Numbered from the stretch's first letter, positions 26,429-34,151 are shown. The stretch: 64,000 nucleotides of DNA from Sphingomonas sp. URHD0057 (GCF_000620665.1 NZ_KK211162.1:641764-705763), one strand, 5' to 3'. Numbers and translations: made by a program. The notes: generated by a model not told the origin, from the letters alone.

Positions 26429-27067
26429 CTAGATGGTTGCCGCTTCGAGGATCGCGGTTCGTAACTCGGCGATTCCGCTACCGGTTTCGCTCGACGTGGT
26501 GAAGATGGCCGGGTGCGCGGCGGGATGCTTGCGCGCCTCGACCATCGTGGCTTCATAGAGTGCGCCGAGCGCCGAGGGCTTCACCTTGTCGCCCTTGGTC
26601 AGCACCAGGTGATAGCCGACCGCGGCGTCATCGAGCATCCGCATCACGTCGCGGTCGACGTCCTTGAGCCCGTGGCGCGAATCGACGAGCACAAGCGCAC
26701 GCTTGAGCACTGCCCGCCCGCGCAAATAGTCGTTGACGAGGAAGCGCCAACGCCGGACCAGATCCTTGGGCGCGTCGGCGAAGCCATAGCCGGGCATGTC
26801 GACGAGCCGGATTTGCGGCGGGCTGCCGACGTCGAAGATGTTGAGCTCCTGTGTGCGCCCCGGCGTATTCGACGTCCGCGCCAGCGCCTTGCGGTTGGTC
26901 AAGGCATTCAGCAGCGAACTCTTGCCGACGTTCGAGCGCCCCGCGAAGGCGATCTCGGGCACGTCGGGATCGGGCAGGAATTTGAGCTCGGGCGCCGACT
27001 TCACGAACGCGATCGGTCCCGCGAACAGCTTGCGCGCGCGCTCCCCAAGTTCGCCGTCGTCGGTCAT
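26429..27067 (-). CDS. engB: Ribosome-biogenesis GTPase EngB (YsxC/YihA)
   Basis: A 212-aa TrmE-Era-EngA-EngB-Septin family GTPase needed for 50S subunit assembly. G1 is FAGRSNVGKSSLLNAL, G3 is DMPGYGFA, G4 is LTKGDKVK, and RTSNTPGRTQELNIF covers switch I. Its ATG overlaps the yidC stop (TGATG), so translation is coupled. The same frame stays open upstream across yidC, but that is a shadow. Confidence 0.95.
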   Translation of the reverse strand: MTDDGELGERARKLFAGPIAFVKSAPELKFLPDPDVPEIAFAGRSNVGKSSLLNALTNRKALARTSNTPGRTQELNIFDVGSPPQIRLVDMPGYGFADAPKDLVRRWRFLVNDYLRGRAVLKRALVLVDSRHGLKDVDRDVMRMLDDAAVGYHLVLTKGDKVKPSALGALYEATMVEARKHPAAHPAIFTTSSETGSGIAELRTAILEAATI

Positions 27068-28773
27068 CAGTCGTGAACCGGGTGCGTGTCGGAGAAATGG
27101 AGACCGTACTTGCGGTACAGCCACCATTGCTGGGCGATCGTCAGCAAATTGTTGGTGATCCAGTAGAGCTGCAGGCCCGCGGCGAACGGCGCCATCATGA
27201 AGACCAGGAACCACGGCATGAGCGCGAACACCTGCGCTTGCGCGGGGTCCATCGGTTGCGGGTTCAGTTTCATCGACAGCCACTGGGTCGCGCCGACCAG
27301 GATCGGGAGAATGCCGATGGCCAGGAACGCCGGCGGCGTGAAGTGGAGCAGCCCGAACAGGTTGACCGGCGTCAGTGGGTCGTGCGCGGACAGGTCCCTG
27401 ATCCAGCCCACGAAAGGCTGATGCCGCATTTCGACGCTGACTAGGAGCACCTTGTAGAGCGCATAGAAGACCGGGATCTGAAGCAGGATCGGCAGGCAGC
27501 CCGCGGCGGGATTGATCTTTTCCTGCTGGTAGAGTTTCAGGATCTCCTGCTGCTGGCGCGGTTTGTCGTCCTTGAAGCGCTCCTGGATCGCCTTCATTTT
27601 CGGCTGGACCTTGCGCATCGCCGCCATCGACTGGAACTGCTTGTTCGCGATCGGGAACATGATCGCGCGCACGATCAGCGTCAGGCAGATGATCGCGACC
27701 CCGAAATTGCCGAGCGTGCGGAACAGGAACAGCAGCAGGTCGAAGATCGGGATCATGAACCAGTGGAACCAGCCCCAGTCGATCGCATAGCTGAAGCGCG
27801 GGATGCCCGCCGTCTCGTAGCGATTGAGCAGCGGCTTCTCCTTCGCGCCCGCGAAGAAGCGCGTCGTGGTCGTTTGCGTCGCTCCCGGTGCGATGGTTGA
27901 CGATGCGAGTGCGTAATCGGCCTGATAGCCGCCGCGGGCGCTCTTGCGGAACTCGCCGCTCAGCGCGCCCTGTGGGGCCAGGGCGGTCAGCCAGTATTTG
28001 TCGGTGAAGCCGAGCCATCCGCTCGCGCCGGTGAAGGTTTCGGACTTGCCTTCGTCGAGGTCCTTCCAGTTGACGTCGTAATTGGCCTTGTCGTCGAACA
28101 CCCCGATCGGACCGACCTGATTGGTCCAGCTGTCGGGGTCGGGTGACTTGGTCGCGCGGCTGACGAGGCCGATCGGACGGACGCTCAGCGACTGCGTCGA
28201 CGCATTGGCGACCGACTGCTGGACCGTAAACAGATAGTCGGCGTCGACCGCGATTTTGATCTGGTAGCGCGCGCCGGACGGTGCCTGGGTGCTGAGGGTC
28301 ACCGGTTCGCCGGGCGTCAAAGTCGCGCGGTCCGTCGACCACACCGCGTCGAGGCCGGGCGCCTGTCCGTCGGGCGCCGTCCAGCCGAATTGGGCCACAT
28401 AGGCGCCCGGGGTTCCGAGCGGCGACAGCAGCCGCACGGGCGGCGAGTCCTTGGCGATCGTCTGCCGCTGTTTCACTAGCAGCAGATCGTCGATCTGCGC
28501 CCCCTTGAGGTTGATCGATCCCTGGAGCGAGGGCGTCTCGATGCGCACGCGCGGACCCGATCCGAGCGCCGCGGCGATGCTTTGAACCGTCTTGGGCGTC
28601 GTAGGGCCGGCCGGCTGCGCCTGCGGCTGCGGAAGCGGCTGCGACTTGCCGTTCTCGATCTTGGTGCTCGGCGGGTTGGCGGTCGGGAAATATTTGTTCG
28701 CCGCCCACGTCCAGCCGAGTAGCACGAGCGCGCTCAACACCACCGCGAGGATCATATTCTTGCTGTCGTTCAC
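27067..28773 (-). CDS. yidC: Membrane protein insertase YidC
   Basis: A 568-aa Oxa1-family insertase. An N-terminal membrane helix (MILAVVLSALVLLGWTWAAN) is followed by a large periplasmic beta-sandwich domain (about residues 60-340). The C-terminal core has five helices, including FFGVAIICLTLIVRAIMFP-like LTLIVRAIMFPIANKQ, KMKAIQERFKDDKPRQQQEI and LLQIPVFYALYKVL. It works alone or with SecYEG. It belongs to the conserved rpmH-rnpA-yidD-yidC-engB block. Confidence 0.96.
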   Translation of the reverse strand: MNDSKNMILAVVLSALVLLGWTWAANKYFPTANPPSTKIENGKSQPLPQPQAQPAGPTTPKTVQSIAAALGSGPRVRIETPSLQGSINLKGAQIDDLLLVKQRQTIAKDSPPVRLLSPLGTPGAYVAQFGWTAPDGQAPGLDAVWSTDRATLTPGEPVTLSTQAPSGARYQIKIAVDADYLFTVQQSVANASTQSLSVRPIGLVSRATKSPDPDSWTNQVGPIGVFDDKANYDVNWKDLDEGKSETFTGASGWLGFTDKYWLTALAPQGALSGEFRKSARGGYQADYALASSTIAPGATQTTTTRFFAGAKEKPLLNRYETAGIPRFSYAIDWGWFHWFMIPIFDLLLFLFRTLGNFGVAIICLTLIVRAIMFPIANKQFQSMAAMRKVQPKMKAIQERFKDDKPRQQQEILKLYQQEKINPAAGCLPILLQIPVFYALYKVLLVSVEMRHQPFVGWIRDLSAHDPLTPVNLFGLLHFTPPAFLAIGILPILVGATQWLSMKLNPQPMDPAQAQVFALMPWFLVFMMAPFAAGLQLYWITNNLLTIAQQWWLYRKYGLHFSDTHPVHD

Positions 28774-28788
28774 TGGTGTAGGATCCTC

Positions 28789-29001
28789 TTACGGTACCGG
28801 GTCATGGCCCTGGCCGCCCCACGGATGGCAGCGCAAGATGCGTTTGAGTGCCAGCCACCCGCCATGCGCCGCCCCATAGCGTTGGATTGCGGTGATCGCA
28901 TAGGCCGAGCAGCTTGGCTGGTAACGGCAGCTTGGCGGCAGGATCTGCGACGGCCCTTTCTGCCAGCCCTTGGCGATCAGGATCATCAGGCGGGCAATCA
29001 C
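28789..29001 (-). CDS. yidD: Membrane protein insertion efficiency factor YidD
   Basis: A 70-aa YidD: an amphipathic N-terminal helix, then [19 protein letters not shown] with the conserved cysteines, and the C-terminal [14 protein letters not shown]. It aids YidC-dependent insertion at the inner-membrane surface. Its ATG overlaps the rnpA stop by 4 bp, and it lies 15 bp before yidC. Confidence 0.95.
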   Translation of the reverse strand: MIARLMILIAKGWQKGPSQILPPSCRYQPSCSAYAITAIQRYGAAHGGWLALKRILRCHPWGGQGHDPVP

Positions 29002-29321
29002 GCGCGCAACCGGTCCAGCGCGTTCGCAAACTCCGAACGCAGCAGCTCGAAATCCCGTTCGATGCCATTGGCACGGCCGATCATGACATGGTCCGACCCG
29101 GCCACGCCCTTCGCTGGCACGATCTCCCGCGCAAGCGCGCGGAAGCGCCGCTTCATGCGGTTGCGGACGACCGCGCCGCCGATCTTCTTGGTCACGGTAA
29201 AGCCCACGCGCATCGACGGATCGGCGTCCTTGCGATCGCGAACCAGCAGGATGAAACCGGGGGTGGATGCCCGCTTCCCGCTGTTGGCAGCGAGGAAGTC
29301 GGCGCGTTTCCTCAGCGTGAC
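28998..29321 (-). CDS. rnpA: Ribonuclease P protein component, start codon unclear
   Basis: The conserved product is about 107 aa: [18 protein letters not shown], the RNA-binding [20 protein letters not shown] with its RNR motif, and ARGIERDF-like GIERDFELL. It assists the RNase P RNA in 5' tRNA maturation. The family N-terminus falls on GTCACGCTG right at the rpmH stop, where relatives would have GTG; no ATG, GTG or TTG is nearby. The next in-frame ATG is at 29460-29462, seven bases before the rpmH ATG, which would add 47 residues overlapping all of rpmH. See the finding. Confidence 0.85.
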   Translation of the reverse strand, partial: VTLRKRADFLAANSGKRASTPGFILLVRDRKDADPSMRVGFTVTKKIGGAVVRNRMKRRFRALAREIVPAKGVAGSDHVMIGRANGIERDFELLRSEFANALDRLRA

Positions 29322-29455
29322 TAGGCGCTGAGCTTCTTGCGGCCGCGGCCGCGGCGCGCGTTCAGCACCTTGCGTCCGCCGACCGTCGCCATGCGGGACC
29401 GGAACCCGTGCCGCCGCTTGCGGACCAGATTGCTCGGCTGGAAGGTGCGCTTCAT
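29321..29455 (-). CDS. rpmH: 50S ribosomal protein L34
   Basis: A 44-aa protein beginning [20 protein letters not shown], with [20 protein letters not shown] at the end, the invariant L34 sequence. AAAGG lies eight bases before the ATG. The TAG stop shares its G with the expected rnpA start position. It is first in the rpmH-rnpA-yidD-yidC-engB block. Confidence 0.96.
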   Translation of the reverse strand: MKRTFQPSNLVRKRRHGFRSRMATVGGRKVLNARRGRGRKKLSA

Positions 29456-29546
29456 CGCTCATGCCTTTAAGTTCGAATTCAAAGAAAAAGGGCCGCCCAG
29501 GGGCAGCCATTGTTGAGCGCGCCGATAGAGGAGAGGCCAGCCGAAG

Positions 29547-29858
29547 TCAATCGGCCGCGCCGCCTTGTTCGGCCTTGCGGAGCGCTTCGCGGCGCAGCGC
29601 GCTGCGGCGTCTCAGGCCCCAGTCCATCCACCGTCCGGCCTTGGGCTGCCAGCGCTTCAGACGGACATAGCGCCGCTTGGCCCACATGCTGGTCTTGAGG
29701 ATCAGCGCGACTCCGGGCGCAATCAGGAAGATGCCGCCCGGACCGGGCAGCGGCGCGAGGACGAGGCCGGCGACGACCAGCAACACGCCGAGCGCGAACA
29801 GCCCCCATTCGACCACGGGCATGTCGATCAGCTTCCGCCATTGCTCGCGCGAAATCAT
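29547..29858 (-). CDS. Small PGPGW-type transmembrane protein
   Basis: About 103 aa. The start ISREQWRKLIDMPVVEWGL leads into two hydrophobic segments (LFALGVLLVVAGLVLAPLPG and IFLIAPGVALILKTS) joined by a PLPGPGG turn. A strongly basic tail follows (KRRYVRLKRW, LRRRSALRREALRK), probably cytoplasmic. The ATG at 29858 is chosen over the longer frame because the upstream residues are not membrane-protein-like. Function unknown. Confidence 0.75.
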   Translation of the reverse strand: MISREQWRKLIDMPVVEWGLFALGVLLVVAGLVLAPLPGPGGIFLIAPGVALILKTSMWAKRRYVRLKRWQPKAGRWMDWGLRRRSALRREALRKAEQGGAAD

Positions 29859-29988
29859 GCGTATTGATGTGGTGACACACCTGGGTTGACGCAAGCGGCT
29901 TGCAGTTATGGTCCACCGCGGGCTAGCTTCGCTCCGCCGAGCTAGGGGGAAGTCTGACCAGCGCCGGGTTTTGTGGGGACGGGGCCTG

Positions 29989-30713
29989 ATGGCCGCGACC
30001 GTCGCCACTGTCGCTTATCTCGGCCTCGAGGCGCGCGCCGTCGAGGTTCAGGTCCAGCTGTCGTCGGGTTTGCCGGCATTCATTATCGTCGGGCTGCCGG
30101 ACAAAGCAGTTGCCGAGAGCCGCGAGCGCGTGCGCGCGGCCTTGGCGTCGATCGGCCTCGCGCTTCCGCCCAAGCGGATCACCGTCAATTTGTCGCCGGC
30201 CGATCTGCCCAAGGAAGGCTCGCACTTCGATTTGCCGATCGCTTTGTGCCTGCTGGCGGCGATCGGGGCTACGGACGCCGAGACGCTGTCGCATTATGTC
30301 GCGGTCGGTGAGCTCAGCCTCGACGGCCGGGTTGCTCCGTCGCCGGGCGTGCTGCTTGCCGCGATCCATGCCTCGGCGCAGGACAAGGGCCTGATCTGCC
30401 CGGTTGCGCAAGGCAGTGAAGCGTCCTGGGCCGGTGAGCTCGACGTCATCGCCGCGCCCGACCTGCTTGCCTTGCTCGCGCATCTCAAGGGAAGCGCGCT
30501 ACTGCCTGCGCCGCCCGTCGCAGAGGCCGAGCCGCCCGACGGCGGCCCTGATCTTGCGCAGGTCAAAGGGCAGGAGGTCGCCAAGCGCGCGCTCGAGATT
30601 TGCGCCGCGGGCGGCCACAATCTGCTGATGAGCGGCCCGCCCGGCGCCGGCAAATCGCTGCTCGCCGCGTGCCTGCCCGGCATCCTCCCGCCGCTGCAGC
30701 CGTCCGAGGCACT
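29989..30713 (+). pseudogene. comM: comM 5' part, interrupted by an IS1595-family element
   Basis: N-terminal half of a YifB/ComM AAA+ protein: the lon-protease-like fold (AYLGLEARAVEVQVQLSSG, IIVGLPDKAVAESRERVRAAL, NLSPADLPKEGSHFDLPIAL) then the linker DLAQVKGQEVAKRALEIAAAGGHN-like region and Walker A GPPGAGKSLLAACLPGI. ComM drives branch migration of heteroduplex DNA in natural transformation. The frame runs 13 bp into the element and stops after GIM at 30726. Joined to 34152-34935 it makes exactly 503 codons. Confidence 0.93.
30706..30713. repeat. Left target-site duplication
   Basis: GAGGCACT, identical to the copy at 34144-34151. In the uninterrupted gene this site is part of the codons for SEALEV. 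Confidence 0.92.
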
Positions 30714-30738
30714 CGGCATTATGTAGCAGTCTCCGGAA
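30714..30738 (+). repeat. Left terminal inverted repeat of the element
   Basis: Twenty-five bases, outer part CGGCATTATGTAGCAGTCTC, perfectly inverted at 34119-34143. Its in-frame TAG ends the comM 5' fragment. Confidence 0.93.
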
Positions 30739-30783
30739 AGGGAGCGCGCCTAGCGGCGCGAGCCGCGCTTGATTAGCGGGTGT

Positions 30784-31713
30784 CTAGGCGCGCTTCTTGC
30801 GGCCCTTCTTAGCCTTCAGAGCCAGTCCCTTTTGCGCGGGTTCTTTATGTGGGGCGGTGGTGCATTTTGTCGTGAAAACCACGCCGGTTGCCACCGATTG
30901 GCTGCCGGAAACAACATGTTGTTCGTATCGCCAGTGATCGCCAAACATATCGACGAACGTGATCGCCATATGCAATTCAAAGCGGCCAATCCCGGCGCGC
31001 ATCGCACGGAGCTTTCCGGGGCTCAGTCGCATCGGGGTGTAGGCTTCCACAGGGACCTGCGGGCCAACCGTTCCCATCGCGGTTTTGTAATTCATGCTCG
31101 GGAAAATTCTGGGCTTCTTTCGTCCAGCGATGAAGTAGAGTCGGCGCTCGCTCGCGACTTCCTCCGCCGGGGTTTTTCCAACGTTCCGCAAGAACACGTC
31201 GATGCTAGCCTCATTGCCAGAGATCCTAAGCTTCTCCTTTTCGGCAGCCAGGTAGGCCCTCAGTTCGGCGCGCGTCACCTTTTCGGAATGTCGCAGACCC
31301 TTTTCGGCGGCGTTAGCAGCCCGCCGCGCTTCGATTGCACCGGCTTCGGTGTGCTCAGCAGCGTTCTTTGCGAAAAAGGCGGCGGCGGCAGCGGCACCGA
31401 GCGTGAGCACTCCAATCAGCGTGCCCAGCCAACCAAACAACAAAGTGTAATCAGCGGCATTGCGGGCGGCGTCCGCGGCCTTCCATTGGGCGCAAAGGTC
31501 GCTGGCACCGTTGTTCTGGCCTTCCTTACATGGCTCCTGATAACCCTTGGGCTCATTCGGGCGCTGGAGCGCCGCCGCCACATTGTTGAGGGCGTTGGCT
31601 ACGTTCTGGTTGGTTGCGTCGGCTGGTTGATTACCGGTCTGCTTTGGGTCGGCGGCGGCTAGGCTTAGCCATCCGACAAACGCAACGAGGATGCACCGAC
31701 AGACTCTAGGCAT
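30784..31713 (-). CDS. Cargo membrane protein of unknown function
   Basis: A 309-aa protein. An N-terminal hydrophobic stretch (CILVAFVGWLSLAAA) looks like a signal or anchor, followed by an Asn/Gln-rich region. A second membrane helix (LFGWLGTLIGVLTLGAAAAAAFFA, about residues 93-116) is followed by a helical, coiled-coil-prone segment (EAGAIEARRAANAAEKGLRHSE) and a soluble C-terminal domain, ending in a Lys/Arg-rich tail. The start overlaps the end of the DUF6471 gene by 49 bp. I recognise no family function. Confidence 0.75.
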   Translation of the reverse strand: MPRVCRCILVAFVGWLSLAAADPKQTGNQPADATNQNVANALNNVAAALQRPNEPKGYQEPCKEGQNNGASDLCAQWKAADAARNAADYTLLFGWLGTLIGVLTLGAAAAAAFFAKNAAEHTEAGAIEARRAANAAEKGLRHSEKVTRAELRAYLAAEKEKLRISGNEASIDVFLRNVGKTPAEEVASERRLYFIAGRKKPRIFPSMNYKTAMGTVGPQVPVEAYTPMRLSPGKLRAMRAGIGRFELHMAITFVDMFGDHWRYEQHVVSGSQSVATGVVFTTKCTTAPHKEPAQKGLALKAKKGRKKRA

Positions 31714-31895
31714 TGGATTAGAAACACCGCCGTAAACTTGCCCCGAGCAAGCTTGTTTCTAACATTCGGTTCGGTTTCGTGAACCCCTATTGCGGATAGC
31801 CTCTCAACCAACTGCGCGTAGGTAACCCCACGCTTCTTCAGCTCGGCCTTGAGCAGACCCTTCGCCTTCGCCTCCCATTTCGCATTATCCGGCAT
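31665..31895 (-). CDS. Cargo DUF6471-type small protein
   Basis: A 76-aa protein: KWEAKAKGLLKAELKKRGVT, YAQLVERLSAIGVHETEPNV, NKLARGKFTAVFLIQCLESV. This pattern matches what I know as DUF6471, which resembles a small helix-turn-helix-like fold (KRGVTYAQLVERLSAIG, then an NKLARG loop). ATG 31895 has GGAG six bases upstream. It diverges from the transposase across a 100-bp promoter region and could regulate it. That role is inference. Confidence 0.75.
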   Translation of the reverse strand: MPDNAKWEAKAKGLLKAELKKRGVTYAQLVERLSAIGVHETEPNVRNKLARGKFTAVFLIQCLESVGASSLRLSDG

Positions 31896-31943
31896 TTGCC
31901 ACTCCGTTCGTCGCAAATGCCATCATATACAACACTTTTGCAC

Positions 31944-31972
31944 TTGCCTAGAGTGCATCAATGCCATTATAT
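31944..31972 (+). promoter_or_regulatory. Predicted transposase promoter
   Basis: TTGCCT (31944-31949), a 17-bp spacer and TTATAT (31967-31972), 24 bp before the transposase ATG. It lies in the only intergenic gap between the transposase and the leftward cargo pair. Confidence 0.5.
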
Positions 31973-31995
31973 CCGATGCATAGGCACTGGAAACG

Positions 31996-32955
31996 ATGGC
32001 AATTCACTTCCTCCTCTCGGCAAAGGCCCGCACTCTGAGCCTGAAAGCTGTGTTCTCGATGAGCGAGGACAAGGCTTACGAGACGTTCAAGGCTCTGCGT
32101 TTCGCAGAGACGGACGGCGAGGCTGTTTGCCCGCGCTGCGGCTGTCTCGAAAGCTACAGGAATGCCAAGCGCCGCAACTTTGAGTGCGCCGGGTGCAAGC
32201 ACCAATTCACAGTCACGAGCGGGACGATCTTCGCCAACCGCAAAATGTCGTTCACCGACTTGCTCGCGGCTATCGTGATCTTCGTGAATGGCGCGAAAGG
32301 CGTTGCCGCGCTCCAGCTGAGCCGTGACCTAGACTGCCAATATAAGACCGCGTTCGTTCTCTCGCACAAGCTGCGCGAGGCGATGGCGCGCGAGCAAGCG
32401 AGCGTCCAGCTGAACGGCATTGTCGAGATTGATGGCGGCTATTTTGGCGGCCACGTTCGCCCGGAAAACCGCAAGGAAGATCGCAAGGACCGCCGCCTGA
32501 AAGCGCACCGTTCCGACAAGCGCCAGTGCGTCGTTATCATGCGCTCCCGCAGTGGCCGCTCGCTACCGTTCGTGGTCGCCAACGAGGGTGACGCTTGTCC
32601 GATCGTTCGCGATCGCGTCGGCACCCTCGCCACCATCTACGCCGACGAAGGCACGGGTTGGGATGCGCTCCATGCCGGTTGGGATACGAAGCGCGTCAAC
32701 CACTCGGTTGCATTCATGGACGAAGGCGTTTGCACCAATCAGGCGGAGAGCTATTTCTCTCGCCTTCGTCGCGCCGAAATCGGGACGCATCACCACATCG
32801 CCGGCCCGTATCTCCACGCCTATGCGAACGAAATGGCATGGCGCGAAGATCACCGCCGCGTGGACAACGGCAGACAGGCAATGCTGGTCGCGGGAGCGGT
32901 CATGGCAAGTCGTCAGAGCCGCAGTTGGACCGGCTACTGGCAGCGAGCGGCCTAG
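31996..32955 (+). CDS. IS1595-family transposase
   Basis: A 319-aa transposase. The N-terminus HFLLSAKARTLSLKAVFSMS leads into a zinc ribbon (CPRCGCLESYRNAKRRNFEC then GCKHQFTVTSGTIF), followed by a helix-turn-helix (VAALQLSRDLDCQYKTAF). The ISXO2-like catalytic core shows the first Asp in GIVEIDGGYFGGH, the second in IYADEGTGWDAL, and the Asn/Glu motif in CTNQAESYFSRLRRAEIGTH. These match the DD-N/E layout of IS1595. Complete and unbroken, so potentially active. Closest subgroup probably ISNwi1-like (from memory). Confidence 0.92.
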   Translation: MAIHFLLSAKARTLSLKAVFSMSEDKAYETFKALRFAETDGEAVCPRCGCLESYRNAKRRNFECAGCKHQFTVTSGTIFANRKMSFTDLLAAIVIFVNGAKGVAALQLSRDLDCQYKTAFVLSHKLREAMAREQASVQLNGIVEIDGGYFGGHVRPENRKEDRKDRRLKAHRSDKRQCVVIMRSRSGRSLPFVVANEGDACPIVRDRVGTLATIYADEGTGWDALHAGWDTKRVNHSVAFMDEGVCTNQAESYFSRLRRAEIGTHHHIAGPYLHAYANEMAWREDHRRVDNGRQAMLVAGAVMASRQSRSWTGYWQRAA

Positions 32956-33197
32956 AGGTCGGGCGGCTCCCAACCCTTCGGGGCCAATCTCGCCATATCC
33001 GAGAGCAGGCGTTGGAATCCCCACGGATCGGCATAACCGTCCTCATCGACGGGGACAGTGAACGGCACATGCGGTTCCCATGGGAAGCGCCACCATTCGG
33101 CGGTATTCAGCGGGCCAACGCCTTCAAGCGGCTCACAGCCGTAGCTACGGAGAACCCCTTCCCACTCTTCGCGGGGAAACCGGCGCAGCGCGATCAA
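32952..33197 (-). CDS. Cargo hypothetical protein, second gene of a pair
   Basis: An 81-aa protein rich in Trp, Pro and acidic residues (WEPHVPFTVPVDEDGYADPW, ARLAPKGWEPPDL). No helix-turn-helix or membrane helix is evident. Its ATG follows the stop of the neighbour at 33198 with no gap, so the two are translated together. The stops of this gene and the transposase overlap by 4 bp. Compact size and tight pairing resemble toxin-antitoxin layouts, but no known family is recognised. Confidence 0.65.
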   Translation of the reverse strand: MIALRRFPREEWEGVLRSYGCEPLEGVGPLNTAEWWRFPWEPHVPFTVPVDEDGYADPWGFQRLLSDMARLAPKGWEPPDL

Positions 33198-33485
33198 TTA
33201 ACAGTTCGGGGAAAGTCCCACGTAAGGCACCGGACCGCAAAGATGCGCAGGCATATTGAACGCATCGTCATCGACGTGCGTAGCCTTAAGCACCCTCATA
33301 GGCATACCATACATGGCGGACAGGATGGTTTCGAGCGCAGGCTCGACATCGGCACGCACCAAGTCGGCATCACGGTGCGACAGGACAAAGCCAGGCACCG
33401 AGTCCGAGTATGCGCGCAGACCACCATCGTCGCGGCTTTCAAACCGGACTTTGACGATTACGGGGCTTTCGGGGCGGCTAGCCAT
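33198..33485 (-). CDS. Cargo protein with HicB-like strand pattern
   Basis: A 95-aa protein: VIVKVRFESRDDGGLRAYSD, SVPGFVLSHRDADLVRADVE, PALETILSAM. The order of strand, Gly-Leu-x-x-x-Ser strand, PGF/PGL turn, then a helix recalls the partial RNase-H fold of HicB antitoxins; this is resemblance only. ATG 33485 has GAGGA nine bases upstream and is preferred over a GTG at 33533. It is the first gene of the pair with 32952-33197. Confidence 0.65.
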   Translation of the reverse strand: MASRPESPVIVKVRFESRDDGGLRAYSDSVPGFVLSHRDADLVRADVEPALETILSAMYGMPMRVLKATHVDDDAFNMPAHLCGPVPYVGLSPNC

Positions 33486-33653
33486 AAAGTGAGTCCTCAA
33501 ATATTCGTGGCACACAACGAATCCGAGCTTCACTTGTTCACGTTAACAGAACACGCACCATCGAATCCGATGCGTAAGTCATTATTCGCAATGCAGTGAA
33601 TACCTGATTCGGGTCTTAGACGCAATTCTTTCGGCAATGCAATAGCGCGGCAA

Positions 33654-34085
33654 TTAGGACACTATCCAAAGTTGGTACTGTCCCGGCCCGTCCACAGAAG
33701 TCGCGCGGCCTTTGTCCCGCTGCTCGCGCAGGGCAACGCCAACGCGCTTCGTCATAACCCTCAACATACGTTGATCTTCGGCGTCCATTGCCCGCTCCAG
33801 CAGCATCTGAGCGGCAATCTCGCGGGTCGTTAGCGGTTCCTTGGACGTTCGCAGTATGGACAGCACCAAGCGCGACATTTGCCCGCGCTTCGCCCAATCG
33901 TCGGGCGGGCGGAACGCCTTGGGCCGTATCGCTTCCAGCTCCATATCCGGCGCGACGATCCGAAGCGTCCCGTCGATATGCTCCAGAGCATTGACCAGCT
34001 CGCGCAACCGTTCGTGCGTCCGCTCAATGTCGAAAGCTAGCTCGGCCCGCTTCTTTACGAGGCCCGTCACCATGTAGTCTGTCAT
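33654..34085 (-). CDS. Cargo coiled-coil/winged-helix-like protein
   Basis: A 143-aa protein: an N-terminal helix with heptad character (VKKRAELAFDIERTHERLRE, LVNALEHIDGTL), a linker with RPKAFRPPDDWAKRGQMSRL, and a C-terminal part like a winged helix (SKEPLTTREIAAQMLLERAM, TKRVGVALREQRDKG, GPGQYQLWIV). Similar proteins are common as hypothetical genes beside such elements in alphaproteobacteria, from memory. It is transcribed inward from the right end; a hairpin sharing part of the terminal repeat lies just before its start. Confidence 0.7.
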   Translation of the reverse strand: MTDYMVTGLVKKRAELAFDIERTHERLRELVNALEHIDGTLRIVAPDMELEAIRPKAFRPPDDWAKRGQMSRLVLSILRTSKEPLTTREIAAQMLLERAMDAEDQRMLRVMTKRVGVALREQRDKGRATSVDGPGQYQLWIVS

Positions 34086-34086
34086 G

Positions 34087-34105
34087 GCGATTATGTAGCA
34101 ATCGC
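34087..34105. promoter_or_regulatory. Hairpin containing a piece of the terminal repeat
   Basis: GCGATT (34087-34092), ATGTAGC, AATCGC (34100-34105) forms an inverted repeat one base upstream of the 143-aa gene. It includes ATTATGTAGCA, an 11-base match to the terminal repeat in the left-end orientation, 14 bp inside the right end. It might be an extra transposase site or an operator. Confidence 0.45.
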
Positions 34106-34118
34106 ACCAACGGCAGGC

Positions 34119-34143
34119 TTCCGGAGACTGCTACATAATGCCG
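34119..34143 (-). repeat. Right terminal inverted repeat of the element
   Basis: Exact reverse complement of 30714-30738; no mismatch over 25 bases. The target copy follows directly. Confidence 0.93.
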
Positions 34144-34151
34144 GAGGCACT
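34144..34151. repeat. Right target-site duplication
   Basis: GAGGCACT directly after the right inverted repeat; partner of 30706-30713. Confidence 0.92.

Larger units (their letters stand above)
30714..34143. mobile_element. IS1595-family transposon with five cargo genes, inserted in comM
   Basis: A 3,430-bp element bounded by perfect 25-bp terminal inverted repeats and by an 8-bp direct repeat GAGGCACT. It carries one IS1595-type transposase on the plus strand, and five cargo genes all on the minus strand: a membrane protein and a DUF6471 gene to the left, a two-gene pair and a coiled-coil/winged-helix-like gene to the right. Eight-bp duplications and cargo carriage are known for the IS1595 family. 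Ends, target copies and transposase are all intact, so it may still be mobile. Confidence 0.93.

Noticed and set aside
26429-28708. One 759-aa leftward frame covering engB and most of yidC
   Set aside because: Only the last 212 residues are EngB; the rest is the wrong frame of yidC. The engB ATG at 27067 coupled to the yidC stop explains it.
34087-34143. A second, nested insertion at the right end of the element
   Set aside because: Only 11 bases of the terminal repeat recur, and there is no second target duplication or transposase; better seen as a subterminal site.
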